A stretch of DNA of 64,000 bases from Desulfovibrionaceae bacterium (GTDB lineage: Bacteria > Desulfobacterota > Desulfovibrionia > Desulfovibrionales > Desulfovibrionaceae), in assembly GCA_015233395.1 (NCBI GenBank), contig JADFXV010000001.1:1-64000 (forward strand). The letters run 5' to 3'. The notes beneath the pieces were generated by a model that worked only from the letters and a program-made list of their open reading frames with translations, was not told the origin of the DNA and searched no databases. The position numbers and the translations under genes are program-made. Of the stretch, positions 6,545 to 14,852 are shown piece after piece (the stretch's first letter is position 1; each line of letters opens with the position of its first letter).

Positions 6545-6892
6545 CTACACGGCCGCCAAACGCCGGGTGCGTTTCTTCAGTTTGTTGATTTTGCGGCGCA
6601 GGATCTCAACGTCGCCGCGCGAACCGCTCGCGGCAAGCTCGACTTTTTTCGCCCGCAATTCCTTGGCCTTGGCCTTGATGCTGCAAATTTGCGCCTTATA
6701 GGGCGAAACTTTTGGACCCTCGCCCGTAATGCCCAAGACTTCCTTGATTTTGGCGACCAGTTCGTCTTTGCCCATGGCCGAGGCGCCGGCGATCATCGGC
6801 ATCTGATTGATGATTACGTCGCGAAGTTCCTTCGCGGTCATCTTGTCCAGAGGCTTTTTGAGCTCCACGGTGACTTCAATTTCATCACTCAT
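6545..6892 (-). CDS. Small conserved protein with Rho-N/SAP-like N-terminus
   Basis: A 115-residue acidic-basic protein. Residues 15-55 (LDKMTAKELRDVIINQMP ... GKDELVAKIKEVLGI) resemble the helix-extended-helix of Rho N-terminal or SAP-type domains, where 'MTaKELrd' and 'KdELvakI' are typical. The C-terminal half (ICSIKAKAKELRAKKVELA ... ILRRKINKLKKRTRRLA) is a long, very basic helix suited to nucleic-acid binding. The start overlaps the stop of the upstream DUF721 gene by four bases, so the two are co-translated. The exact role is unknown; a nucleic-acid partner is inference. Confidence 0.7.
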   Translation of the reverse strand: MSDEIEVTVELKKPLDKMTAKELRDVIINQMPMIAGASAMGKDELVAKIKEVLGITGEGPKVSPYKAQICSIKAKAKELRAKKVELAASGSRGDVEILRRKINKLKKRTRRLAAV

Positions 6893-7368
6893 TGTCCGTT
6901 CTCCTTCATTCGTATCCCGGGTGCGCTCTCCCCCCGCCTCTCAGCCGCCAGCGCGATGTACTTGGCGTAGCACCGTCCGAGCGGAGTGTCCGGCGGTAAA
7001 TCGAGTCCGCCGACCCGTGGCAGCGGCGCAGGCCTACAGGGCTCACTGTCCGGCAAAGCCTGAGTTTCACCCAGGGAAGCTCGCCCGTGTATCAGTTCAA
7101 AGCGGACCTTGTCAAAGCATTGTTCGCCTAAAAATTCATTTGCCCGCGTAAGAATGTCCGTGCGGCCGAAACTGAGTTCCTGCATGGCCAAGGGATCTTC
7201 GACCCCGACCACGAGCACTCGGTCGCGCTCGCCCAAGGGCCGTCCCAGATCGAACGGCGCATCGGCGAAAAGCCGTGGCCACTCGCGCCACAGGGAGGCG
7301 ATCCTGAGCTTGCGTGCGACCTTCGGCCTGGCCGCGAACCGGGCGAAGAGCTGTGCGAAGCTCCTCAC
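6889..7368 (-). CDS. DUF721 (DciA-like) protein
   Basis: The core (SFAQLFARFAARPKVARKLRIASLWREWPRLF ... DRVLVVGVEDPLAMQEL) has the DUF721 layout: an N-terminal helical pair with the conserved Trp in 'LWREW', then a beta-rich half with 'L.V...dp....EL'. Some family members (DciA) help load the replicative helicase. The frame is open to 7461, but GTG at 7366-7368 has a GGAG ribosome site 6 bases upstream and begins where homology begins, so I prefer 159 residues; a longer start near 7461 cannot be excluded. It is divergent from the sulfur-carrier gene at 7483 and overlaps the next gene by ATGA. Confidence 0.75.
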   Translation of the reverse strand: MRSFAQLFARFAARPKVARKLRIASLWREWPRLFADAPFDLGRPLGERDRVLVVGVEDPLAMQELSFGRTDILTRANEFLGEQCFDKVRFELIHGRASLGETQALPDSEPCRPAPLPRVGGLDLPPDTPLGRCYAKYIALAAERRGESAPGIRMKENGQ

Positions 7369-7482
7369 CGGGCGCTCCGGGAGAAGGGGCCGCCTGCTTG
7401 CGAAGGCCGCGCCCCTGGGGTAGCATCGGACCGCAATAACGGCCGAATCGGCCGAAACCACATCAATTCAAGGCCGCTCGCC

Positions 7483-7680
7483 ATGATCACCGTCCATCTC
7501 GAACCCGAAGGGCAAACGCTGACCTTCGATACGCTCAATACCGTCTTGCAGCTTCTTCATAAGGTCGGCAAGCGGCAATCGCAAGCGCTGGTCATCCGGG
7601 GCGGCGAACTATTGACCCAGGATCGCAAACTGCACCGGGGCGACGAAATCGTGGTGCGCGGCGTGACCTCGCGAGGATAA
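7483..7680 (+). CDS. ThiS/MoaD/TtuB-like sulfur carrier protein
   Basis: A 65-residue ubiquitin-like protein. It opens with MITVHLEPEGQ, has a central VLQLLHKVGKRQSQALVIRGG, and ends in GDEIVVRGVTSRG. The GGELL...GDEI...V pattern matches small sulfur carriers. Active carriers usually end in Gly-Gly; this one ends Arg-Gly, keeping only the final Gly that is adenylated and thiocarboxylated. The stop is 3 bases before the TtuA-like thiolase gene, so it is almost certainly the sulfur donor for that enzyme, as TtuB is for TtuA. No E1-like activating enzyme lies next to it; it would have to be encoded elsewhere. Confidence 0.8.
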   Translation: MITVHLEPEGQTLTFDTLNTVLQLLHKVGKRQSQALVIRGGELLTQDRKLHRGDEIVVRGVTSRG

Positions 7681-7683
7681 GCC

Positions 7684-8643
7684 GTGAAATGCCGCGTCTG
7701 CAAGCAAACCGCCGCCGTGGCCTTGCCCAGCCACCACACCGCCTTTTGCCCGGCATGCTTTGCGGCCTACTTCGCAAGGCAGGTCGAACGCGCCGTCCAC
7801 AATCACAGACTCTTTACGCCGGAGGAACGGATCTTGGTCGCGGTCTCGGGCGGCAAGGATTCTTTGGCTCTGATCCATCAGCTCGCGGGCCAGGGCTACA
7901 ATGTCACCGCCCTGCACCTTGATCTCGGCATCCCGAATTCTTCCGGTCCGGCCCGCGAGATCGTCGCCGCTTTTTGCGCCGCGCACGGTTTCACCCTGCG
8001 CGTGGTTGATCCCGCTGAAATGGGCCTGTCCGTCCCCGAGGTCAAGGCGGCGGTCAAACGGCCGATCTGCTCGGTGTGCGGCAAGATCAAACGCCACTAT
8101 ATGAATAAAATCGCCTATGAAGAAGGCTACGACGCCCTGGCCACCGGTCACAACCTCGACGACGAGGTGGCCCGGCTCTTCGCCAACACCCTTCGCTGGG
8201 ACCGCGATTTTCTGGGTACGCAGGGGCCGCTCCTGCCGGCCCAAGGCAAATTCGCGCGCAAGGTCAAACCGTTGTGCCGTTTGAGCGAATTTGAGACCGC
8301 CGCGTACTGCTTCCTGCATGACCTGCGTCATGGCGCGACCGCCTGTCCCTACAGCAAGGGAGCCAGCTTCACCGGCCACAAAAAACTCTGGGAAGATTTG
8401 GAGCAGCGCAGTCCGGGCTCGAAAACGGCCTTTTACGAACACTTCCTGACCCACGGCAAAACCGCTTTTGCCCCCCTGGCGCACAAGGACCGGGAGCCGC
8501 TTCAAGATTGCCGCATCTGCGGCGCTCCTTCCAATCTGGAGACGTGCGGGGTCTGCCGCATCAGGGAGCAGGTCTTTGCGGTAAAAGAAAAGGCCGGGGC
8601 GGACCTGTGCGGGCAGGGGCGCGAAGCGAAAAATTCGCTTTAG
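7684..8643 (+). CDS. ttuA: TtuA/TtcA-family ATP-dependent tRNA thiolation enzyme
   Basis: A 319-residue PP-loop enzyme. It has an N-terminal zinc finger (CRVC ... CPAC), PP-loop SGGKDSLALIHQL near residue 58, the Fe-S or catalytic cysteines in PICSVCGKIKRHY, ATGHNLDDEVARLF, a third active-site Cys in ATACPYS, and a C-terminal zinc finger (CRICGAPS ... CGVCR). Two terminal zinc fingers point to the TtuA branch (2-thiolation of ribothymidine at tRNA position 54 in characterised members) rather than TtcA. It starts with GTG, with GAGGA six bases upstream, three bases after the carrier gene. In most bacteria with TtuA-like enzymes the precise tRNA position is not proven, so the target nucleotide is inferred. 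Confidence 0.85.
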   Translation: MKCRVCKQTAAVALPSHHTAFCPACFAAYFARQVERAVHNHRLFTPEERILVAVSGGKDSLALIHQLAGQGYNVTALHLDLGIPNSSGPAREIVAAFCAAHGFTLRVVDPAEMGLSVPEVKAAVKRPICSVCGKIKRHYMNKIAYEEGYDALATGHNLDDEVARLFANTLRWDRDFLGTQGPLLPAQGKFARKVKPLCRLSEFETAAYCFLHDLRHGATACPYSKGASFTGHKKLWEDLEQRSPGSKTAFYEHFLTHGKTAFAPLAHKDREPLQDCRICGAPSNLETCGVCRIREQVFAVKEKAGADLCGQGREAKNSL

Positions 8644-8720
8644 CGGTCCGTTGAAAAACGGGCTGCCAAAGAGCCAGGGATGGCGCGCCGGATTGCGGGC
8701 AATAGTCTGTTAAGCGGCGG

Positions 8721-11069
8721 TCAGCTCGCGGCCGGCGCGGCCGGACTTGCCGGCGCGGCTCCGAGCGGGGCGCGGCGATCATGTACAACGGAATTGCCTG
8801 GCTTGGACTTGGCGAACTTCTTCACTTCGGCCACCCGGTGGCTCAATTCTTCAAATGTCACCGCAGCTTGAAAGTCGCAATCCAATATGCCGATGGAGGC
8901 GCTGATCAGCGCAAAGCACTGCTCCACGCCATCGCGGCTTTTGCCGCATATGTACCCTCGTTCCCGGTCTTCCTTGGTGTAGAGTTTGGGCACCTCTTCG
9001 GCGAAGGATTCGATGACCGCGGCGGCGATGGCGTCGGAAACATCCTTGGCCGAGATGACCACAAAGTCGTCCCCGCCAACGTGGCCGATGAAATCTTGTG
9101 GCGCTCCGTGGCTATTGACGGCGTCGCGCAACACCTGGGCGGTGAGCAGGATGACCTTGTCGCCCTGGTTGAAGCCGTACACATCGTTGTAGACCTTGAA
9201 ATTGTCGAGATCGACATAGATCATGCTGGAAAAAACGCCGTCCTTGGCCCGGCGGTTGAACTCGCGCTCGATGGCCACGTTGCCGGGCAGACCGCTCAAG
9301 GGGTTTGAGCCCTTGGCCAACTCGACTTGGACCTTGGCCAGGCTGTCGAGCATCTTTTGCACCGAGACCGTGCCGATGAGCGCGCCGTCCCGGGTGACGA
9401 TGATGTCGTCGTAAATTTTGGCCGCGCCCCGGTTCATGGCCAGCCGGGCAGCCTCCTCGATGGGCATGCCGAACTCGACGCACAGCGGATTGGCGTCCAT
9501 GAGCTTGACCACCCGTTTCCTGTGGTACAGATCCACCCCAAATTTGGCGGAAAGCGCCTTGTCCAGACTGTAATTCATGAGCAATCCGGCCGGTTTGTCG
9601 CCCTCGACCACGACCACGCTGCTCATGGGCGGTTTGTCGGCCAGGAGCCGTTTGACATCACTGATCAACTTGTCGGACTCCATGACCAGACAGGGGGTCG
9701 TCAGGTCGCCAACCGGCGAGGAGCATTTCCATTCCCCTGCCGTGGCTTGGCTGAAACTGGCCTTGGGGGGGATGCGCACCGCATTGTCGGGCTTGGGATG
9801 GGCGGGCGCGCCCAGGTAGTAGCCTTGGCCGGCATGCACGCCCATGGACACCAGGGAGCTTAAGGCGAGTTCGGTTTCCACGCCCTCGGCGATGACTTTG
9901 GCGCCGGTTTTTTCGGCCATGAGCACCAACGTCTCGACCATCACCCGCTTGAAAGGGTTGGTCTCGACGTCGCGGACCAGGGAAATGTCGGCCTTGATGT
10001 AATCGGGACGGAAGCGGGCCAGAAACATCATGTTGGAATGCCCGGCGCCCACGTCGTCGATGGCCGTCAAGAAGCCGTGCGCGCGGTAGGCGTCGAGGCG
10101 TTCCGGCAGAGAGGCCAATTCGCCGGGTGAAAGTTTTTCGGAAAATTCGAGCACGACGTTGTGGGTTTCCAGATCGTAATCCTCCGCCAGCTTGGCGAAT
10201 TCCCCGGGGTGGTAGTGCTGGTCGGCCAGGCAAGCCGGGCTGACATTGAGAAACAGCTTCTGGCGCGATTGTAATTTGCCCACTCCGGCCAGGGCCAGGC
10301 GCCACAGGCCGCGTTCGAGATCCAGGGCCTTGTCGGTCGAGCCGGTCAGTTCGAAAAGCCGCAGGGCGTCCAGGATGGGAATGCCCGACTGGCTGCGGGC
10401 AAAGGCTTCCCAGCCGAGAATCAGACCGGTGGCCAGATCGACCACCGGTTGATACACCACGCCGGTTAAGCCCTGGGAGAGCATGGCGTTGAATTCCGAT
10501 TTCGAGGGATACACGGCCGCGTCGATTTTCTTCTGGGCCAAACGCTTGGCCTTGCATACGGCGGAAAACAGGGCCGTATTCGATTTGACGTCCTCCCCGC
10601 GCTCCAAACAAGCAAAGCCGGTCAATAGCTCCAGGCCCGCGCCGGTCACGAGATGCACCCGGCCGGAGACCGACCGGGAAACCGCGGCGCGGTACGCCAG
10701 ATAGGGACAAAACAGCTCGTCCTGGTCCTGAGCCGTATGCTCGAACATCATCACGTAATCGCCGGGCGAGGCCTCTTGGATGAAGATAATCTTGCAAGCC
10801 GGGAAAAAAGTGTCGAAATGAGCCACGGCTTCGTCCAGGCATATTTCCAGGCACTGCATGCCGGCGTCCATGCCGATCCCGGCGAATTTGAGATGAAAAT
10901 CGGCGAGTTGCAAGGTAATCAGGCCGATCTTCGCCTTTTGGCGGTTGGCCGTGAGCTCGATGAGCGAGGCGATGCGCGGCCGGACCTTGACGGCCTTGCC
11001 GGCCAGCGATTTATTTTGATCGAGCATGTGCTTGAACATGATCGATGAATCGATAAGGTTCTCGTTCAT
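8721..11069 (-). CDS. EAL - CBS pair - GGDEF cyclic-di-GMP protein
   Basis: A 782-residue cytoplasmic protein. I took the ATG at 11069 because GGAGGGGG lies just upstream; the longer open frame to 12068 overlaps the divergent PhnD-like gene. An N-terminal region (1-200) of unknown fold leads into EAL (200-440), two CBS domains (about 455-590) and GGDEF (about 595-765), then an Ala/Pro-rich tail. The EAL part reads EAF instead of EAL but keeps NVSP, LEFSE, AIDDVGAGHS, YIKAD and AEGVET, so it may still hydrolyse c-di-GMP. The GGDEF signature is GGDDF. CBS domains usually bind adenine nucleotides, so energy-state control is plausible. It is divergent from the PhnD-like/GGDEF-EAL pair, which suggests a shared c-di-GMP circuit. 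Confidence 0.85.
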   Translation of the reverse strand: MNENLIDSSIMFKHMLDQNKSLAGKAVKVRPRIASLIELTANRQKAKIGLITLQLADFHLKFAGIGMDAGMQCLEICLDEAVAHFDTFFPACKIIFIQEASPGDYVMMFEHTAQDQDELFCPYLAYRAAVSRSVSGRVHLVTGAGLELLTGFACLERGEDVKSNTALFSAVCKAKRLAQKKIDAAVYPSKSEFNAMLSQGLTGVVYQPVVDLATGLILGWEAFARSQSGIPILDALRLFELTGSTDKALDLERGLWRLALAGVGKLQSRQKLFLNVSPACLADQHYHPGEFAKLAEDYDLETHNVVLEFSEKLSPGELASLPERLDAYRAHGFLTAIDDVGAGHSNMMFLARFRPDYIKADISLVRDVETNPFKRVMVETLVLMAEKTGAKVIAEGVETELALSSLVSMGVHAGQGYYLGAPAHPKPDNAVRIPPKASFSQATAGEWKCSSPVGDLTTPCLVMESDKLISDVKRLLADKPPMSSVVVVEGDKPAGLLMNYSLDKALSAKFGVDLYHRKRVVKLMDANPLCVEFGMPIEEAARLAMNRGAAKIYDDIIVTRDGALIGTVSVQKMLDSLAKVQVELAKGSNPLSGLPGNVAIEREFNRRAKDGVFSSMIYVDLDNFKVYNDVYGFNQGDKVILLTAQVLRDAVNSHGAPQDFIGHVGGDDFVVISAKDVSDAIAAAVIESFAEEVPKLYTKEDRERGYICGKSRDGVEQCFALISASIGILDCDFQAAVTFEELSHRVAEVKKFAKSKPGNSVVHDRRAPLGAAPASPAAPAAS

Positions 11070-11192
11070 ATCCCCCTCCACGGTTCTCGCATGATGATGC
11101 GTTTCCCGTTTTCTTTTTAGCCCGGCCGGGCAAGGGAAAGCCAGTGACGTTTTGTCGACAAATGCGTGTCGAACGCCACGGAAGGCGCTTTT

Positions 11193-12203
11193 ATGGTAGT
11201 CCCCGGGGCGATGCGAAAAATAATTGCCTTCGTGGTCTCTTTCCCTTTGATTTGCGCCGCCATGAGCGCGGCCCCTTCCGCAGTCTCGGCTGAAGGCTTG
11301 GGCTTCGGGCTTCTTTCCGTCGCCTCGGCCGAGGCCGTGACCGGCTATTGGCGTCCGCTGCTCGACGCCCTGGGCGACCGGCTTGGCCTCAAGGTCGAAC
11401 CGCGCATGTACGACGATTACGCCGGGGTGATCTGGGCCATGAAGTCGGGTGAGGTCCAAATCGCCATGTTGGGCAACAAGTCCGCGATCGAGGCGGTGGA
11501 CCGGGCCGGAGGCGAAGTTGCCTTTCAAGCCGAGGATCTTGGCGGACAGACACAATATTTTTCGCACCTCATCGCCGGCTCCGGCTCGCAATTGTCCAGC
11601 GTCGAAGACGTCTTCTCCAAGGCCTGCGAACTCACCTTCGGAGACGGGGACATCAACTCCACTTCCGGGCACGTGATTCCCGGATATTATCTCTTCACCA
11701 CCCGGGGGGTCGATCCGAGGGAAATATTCAAGCGGGTGGTCCAAAACAACCACGAAAACAATTTTTTGGGGGTGGCCGAGGGGCGCATCGACGTAGCTAC
11801 AAGCAACAATGTCGAGCTCGAACGGTATCTGGCCAGTCATCCCAATCGGAGCAAGGAAGTCAAAATCATCTGGACGTCTCCGGCGATTCCTTCCGACCCG
11901 ATCGTCTGGCGCGCCGACCTGCCCGGCGAACTCAAGGCCAGGATCAAGGACTTCCTTTTGGATTACGGCCGCCCTTCGCCCGGGAAGCCGCCGGCGAGGC
12001 TCGCCAAGGAAAAAGAGATTCTGGCGCGCATGGCCAGGGCCGGCTTCAGGGAATCGGATAACCGGCAACTCGCGCCGATCCGGATCATAGAGCTTTCACG
12101 CCAACGCTCCCACATTCTGACGAACGACGCCATTGATCCCGAAGAACGCCTGAGGCGGCTCGACGATATCGACGAAAAAATGCAGGCGCTGGAAAACCGG
12201 TAG
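11193..12203 (+). CDS. PhnD-like periplasmic substrate-binding protein
   Basis: About 336 residues with a cleavable signal peptide (MRKIIAFVVSFPLICAAMSA, cleavage near AVSAEG), so periplasmic. It follows the PhnD/SsuA-like pattern: FGLLSVASAEAVTGYWRPL, the MKSGEVQIAMLGNKSAI hinge, FGDGDINSTSGHVIPGYYL and GVAEGRIDVATSN. The frame is open from 11166; I chose the ATG at 11193 because GGAAGG precedes it, with 11211 as an alternative. No permease or ATPase follows; instead a membrane GGDEF-EAL protein starts 14 bases after its stop. The binding protein therefore probably works as a ligand sensor for that enzyme rather than in import. The C-terminal 60 residues are charged and helical, beyond the usual fold. 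Confidence 0.8.
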   Translation: MVVPGAMRKIIAFVVSFPLICAAMSAAPSAVSAEGLGFGLLSVASAEAVTGYWRPLLDALGDRLGLKVEPRMYDDYAGVIWAMKSGEVQIAMLGNKSAIEAVDRAGGEVAFQAEDLGGQTQYFSHLIAGSGSQLSSVEDVFSKACELTFGDGDINSTSGHVIPGYYLFTTRGVDPREIFKRVVQNNHENNFLGVAEGRIDVATSNNVELERYLASHPNRSKEVKIIWTSPAIPSDPIVWRADLPGELKARIKDFLLDYGRPSPGKPPARLAKEKEILARMARAGFRESDNRQLAPIRIIELSRQRSHILTNDAIDPEERLRRLDDIDEKMQALENR

Positions 12204-12217
12204 GCGGGGTTCATGCC

Positions 12218-14686
12218 GTGGCAATGTTGGAGTTCAATTTAATCAAGCGTCCGCGCATCGGGCTGGCGACCAAGATTCTTCTGCCCGCCTTGGCCATATC
12301 CCTTGCCGTGGCTGCGGGGATCTACATCTTTTTCTCGGCTAAATTAGCCCGTCAGGCCGAGGCGGATTTGCGCAACAGGCTGGAACATTTCATCTCCTCC
12401 CAGGCCGCCGAATTGGCTGGGCCGGTCTGGGAGTTCGACCAGGAAACGATCGAAAGGCTGTTTCGCGGTTATGCCCAAAACAGCGATCTTCAATGGATCC
12501 GCCTGTACGACGCCAATGGCGGCTTGCTCGCCCAAGCGGGGGAGGGCGCAGCCGAAACCGGCCGCGTTTTTACGGCCGAACGCCTGCTTTCGCGCCGGGC
12601 CAGCGGCGAATCCCTTGCCATCGGCCGGCTTGAAGCCGCCTTTCACGACGCGAGGATACGGCAGACTGTCGCTTCCGGCCGGCTGATCGATCTGCCGGCC
12701 GCGGCGGTGCTGCTTTTTTTTCTTGCCTGCGCCCTCGGGTTGGCGGTCAACTGGCAAATCGGCAAGCCGCTTCGCCTGCTGCGCGAGTCGTTGGAGCGCA
12801 ACGCAGCCTCTGGTCTGCGCGAGCCGCTCCCCTGGACGAGCCGGGACGAACTTGGGCAAGTCGTGGAGGCCTACAACACTCTGCTTGCCGAAATCAACCA
12901 GCACACCGAAAAACTCGAAAAAACCAACGCCGACCTGTTGGCGGAAATAGCCCAACGCCTCCAAGTCGAAAAGCGGCTGCTGCTTTTCAAGACAGTGGTT
13001 GAAGCCACCGACGCGGCCGTGGTGATCACCGACCGTCATTTCACGGTCCTGGAAATCAACGCGGCTTGCCAACGCATCACGGGGTTTACGGCCGATCAGA
13101 TATTGGGGCGCTCCATCCGGGCGAGCTTTTTGTCGGCGCACGACGGCAAGGAGCACCAGGCGATTGTTGACAGCATCGCTCGCCAAACTTCCTGGTCGGG
13201 CGAGTTGTGGGGCTTTAGCCGCTCGGGCAAACCCCTGCCGCTTCGCGCCACCATCAACGCCCTTACGCACGACGGCGGCGCGATCAGCTACCATGTGCTC
13301 GTCTTTTCCGACATCACCAAGCTCAAGGCCACGGAAAGGCTTTTGAAGAACTTGGCCTATTCCGACAGCCTGACCGGTCTTCCCAACCGCGCCTTGTTCA
13401 TGGACCGCCTGGAGCAGGAGATATCAATCGATTCAAGGCGAGCGCGAGGGTTTACCCTGATGTTCATCGATATCGACCAGTTCAAGAACATCAACGACAG
13501 CCTCGGGCACTCCGCCGGCGACCAGGTGCTGGAGGACTTGGCCAAACGCATGCGCCAATGCCTGAGAGAGGAAGACACCCTGGCCCGCATGGGCGGCGAC
13601 GAATTCACCGTGATCGTGCGCGAGACGGTGGAAGTCGAGGTGGTCCAGCGCCTGGCCGAAAAACTGATCAGTCACATCGCATTGCCGTTGGAACTCGACG
13701 GGGTCGTCCTGGAGATCGGCGCCAGCATCGGCATGGCGCTTTTTCCGCAAGACGGCCCGGACTCCGACGCTTTGATGAAAAACGCGGACACGGCAATGTA
13801 CAGCGCCAAGGCCGAGGGCGGCGGCAAGGCCAGATTTTTCGAACCGGACATCGCCGCCAAGGCCAAGGCGCAGTTCGACTTGAAGAGCAAGCTCAAGCGG
13901 GCGATCAGTGAAAACGAATTCGTGCTGCACTACCAGCCGATAGTGGATATGGGGTCGGGGACCACGGTGCACCATGAAGCCCTGATCCGCTGGAACCATC
14001 ATGGTTCGCTGGTCTATCCCAACGATTTCATCTTTTTCGCCGAAGAAGCGGGGCTGATCACGCAAATCGGCCGTCTGGCCCTGGACATGGCTTTCGCCCA
14101 GATGCGGGACTGGTCCGGCGACGGAATTCCGCTGCGGCTTTCTATCAACGTCTCCAGAAATCAGTTCCAGGACGAGGATTTCCTCGACGATTTGATCGAA
14201 CGCGCGGAGAAGTGCGGCATCGATCCCGGCATGGTGGTGCTCGAAATCACCGAGTCCATGATCATCGCCGATCCGGTCGTCGCCAAGGTCATCATCGGCC
14301 GGCTCATATCCAGCGGGTTTCGGATCGCCGTGGACGATTTCGGAGTAGGCTATTCGTCCCTGAGCGTACTGGTGGAATATCCGGTGCATATCGTCAAGCT
14401 CGACCGCTCCCTGATCAAGACCCTGGAGCACGATTCCCGGGCGCGGTCGATGATTTCGGGCTTCATCGAGCTGTTTCAGCGCCTGGGACTGGAAGTGGTC
14501 GCCGAAGGGGTCGAAACCGCCATGCAGCACGAGTTCCTTTCGGTGGCCGGCTGCGATTTCGCCCAGGGCTGGTTGTATGGAAAACCCATGCCCGCTCATG
14601 CCGCATTGAAGTCTGCGCGGTCCAAGGAAAATCGCTTTTCGGCCCGTCTCGCCCAAGACGTCCTGGCCAATCCCTTGAAACAATGA
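12218..14686 (+). CDS. Membrane HAMP - PAS - GGDEF - EAL cyclic-di-GMP enzyme
   Basis: About 822 residues. TM1 is at 19-40 and TM2 at about 155-178, enclosing a periplasmic sensor of about 115 residues (WEFDQETIERLFRGYAQ, IRLYDANGGLLAQ). HAMP (178-232) is followed by a coiled-coil linker, PAS (255-370), GGDEF with intact MGGDEF near 460, and EAL with intact HHEALIRW near 587 plus NVSRNQF, LEITES, DDFGVGYSS, KLDRSLI and AEGVET. Both catalytic domains look functional. The start is GTG at 12218 or ATG at 12224. The periplasmic domain likely contacts the PhnD-like protein encoded immediately upstream, so ligand binding outside could set c-di-GMP inside. Confidence 0.9.
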   Translation: MAMLEFNLIKRPRIGLATKILLPALAISLAVAAGIYIFFSAKLARQAEADLRNRLEHFISSQAAELAGPVWEFDQETIERLFRGYAQNSDLQWIRLYDANGGLLAQAGEGAAETGRVFTAERLLSRRASGESLAIGRLEAAFHDARIRQTVASGRLIDLPAAAVLLFFLACALGLAVNWQIGKPLRLLRESLERNAASGLREPLPWTSRDELGQVVEAYNTLLAEINQHTEKLEKTNADLLAEIAQRLQVEKRLLLFKTVVEATDAAVVITDRHFTVLEINAACQRITGFTADQILGRSIRASFLSAHDGKEHQAIVDSIARQTSWSGELWGFSRSGKPLPLRATINALTHDGGAISYHVLVFSDITKLKATERLLKNLAYSDSLTGLPNRALFMDRLEQEISIDSRRARGFTLMFIDIDQFKNINDSLGHSAGDQVLEDLAKRMRQCLREEDTLARMGGDEFTVIVRETVEVEVVQRLAEKLISHIALPLELDGVVLEIGASIGMALFPQDGPDSDALMKNADTAMYSAKAEGGGKARFFEPDIAAKAKAQFDLKSKLKRAISENEFVLHYQPIVDMGSGTTVHHEALIRWNHHGSLVYPNDFIFFAEEAGLITQIGRLALDMAFAQMRDWSGDGIPLRLSINVSRNQFQDEDFLDDLIERAEKCGIDPGMVVLEITESMIIADPVVAKVIIGRLISSGFRIAVDDFGVGYSSLSVLVEYPVHIVKLDRSLIKTLEHDSRARSMISGFIELFQRLGLEVVAEGVETAMQHEFLSVAGCDFAQGWLYGKPMPAHAALKSARSKENRFSARLAQDVLANPLKQ

Positions 14687-14761
14687 GCCGCAGGCCAAAT
14701 TCGTTTGCGGCCAGATCAGGCTCGCGACACTGCCGAATAATCGGCCAAAAGGTTGAGGGAT

Positions 14762-14797
14762 TCCAAAGGGTGTAGCCCTTTGGCCGCCGGAGGCGCT
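14762..14797. repeat. Intergenic double-hairpin repeat, copy 1
   Basis: TCCAAAGGG (14762-14770) pairs with CCCTTTGG (14776-14783), followed by a second small palindrome, CCGCCGGAGGCGCT. The same two-part element occurs inverted at 30319-30356. Such intergenic palindromes are common, REP-like elements in this group. Here it also lies where the c-di-GMP gene and the convergent FliD-like gene should terminate. Confidence 0.6.
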
Positions 14798-14852
14798 AAA
14801 AACCAATATTTCTCGGGTCTCTCGGGAAAGTTTTCTTGCGCTCTTTCTTTGC

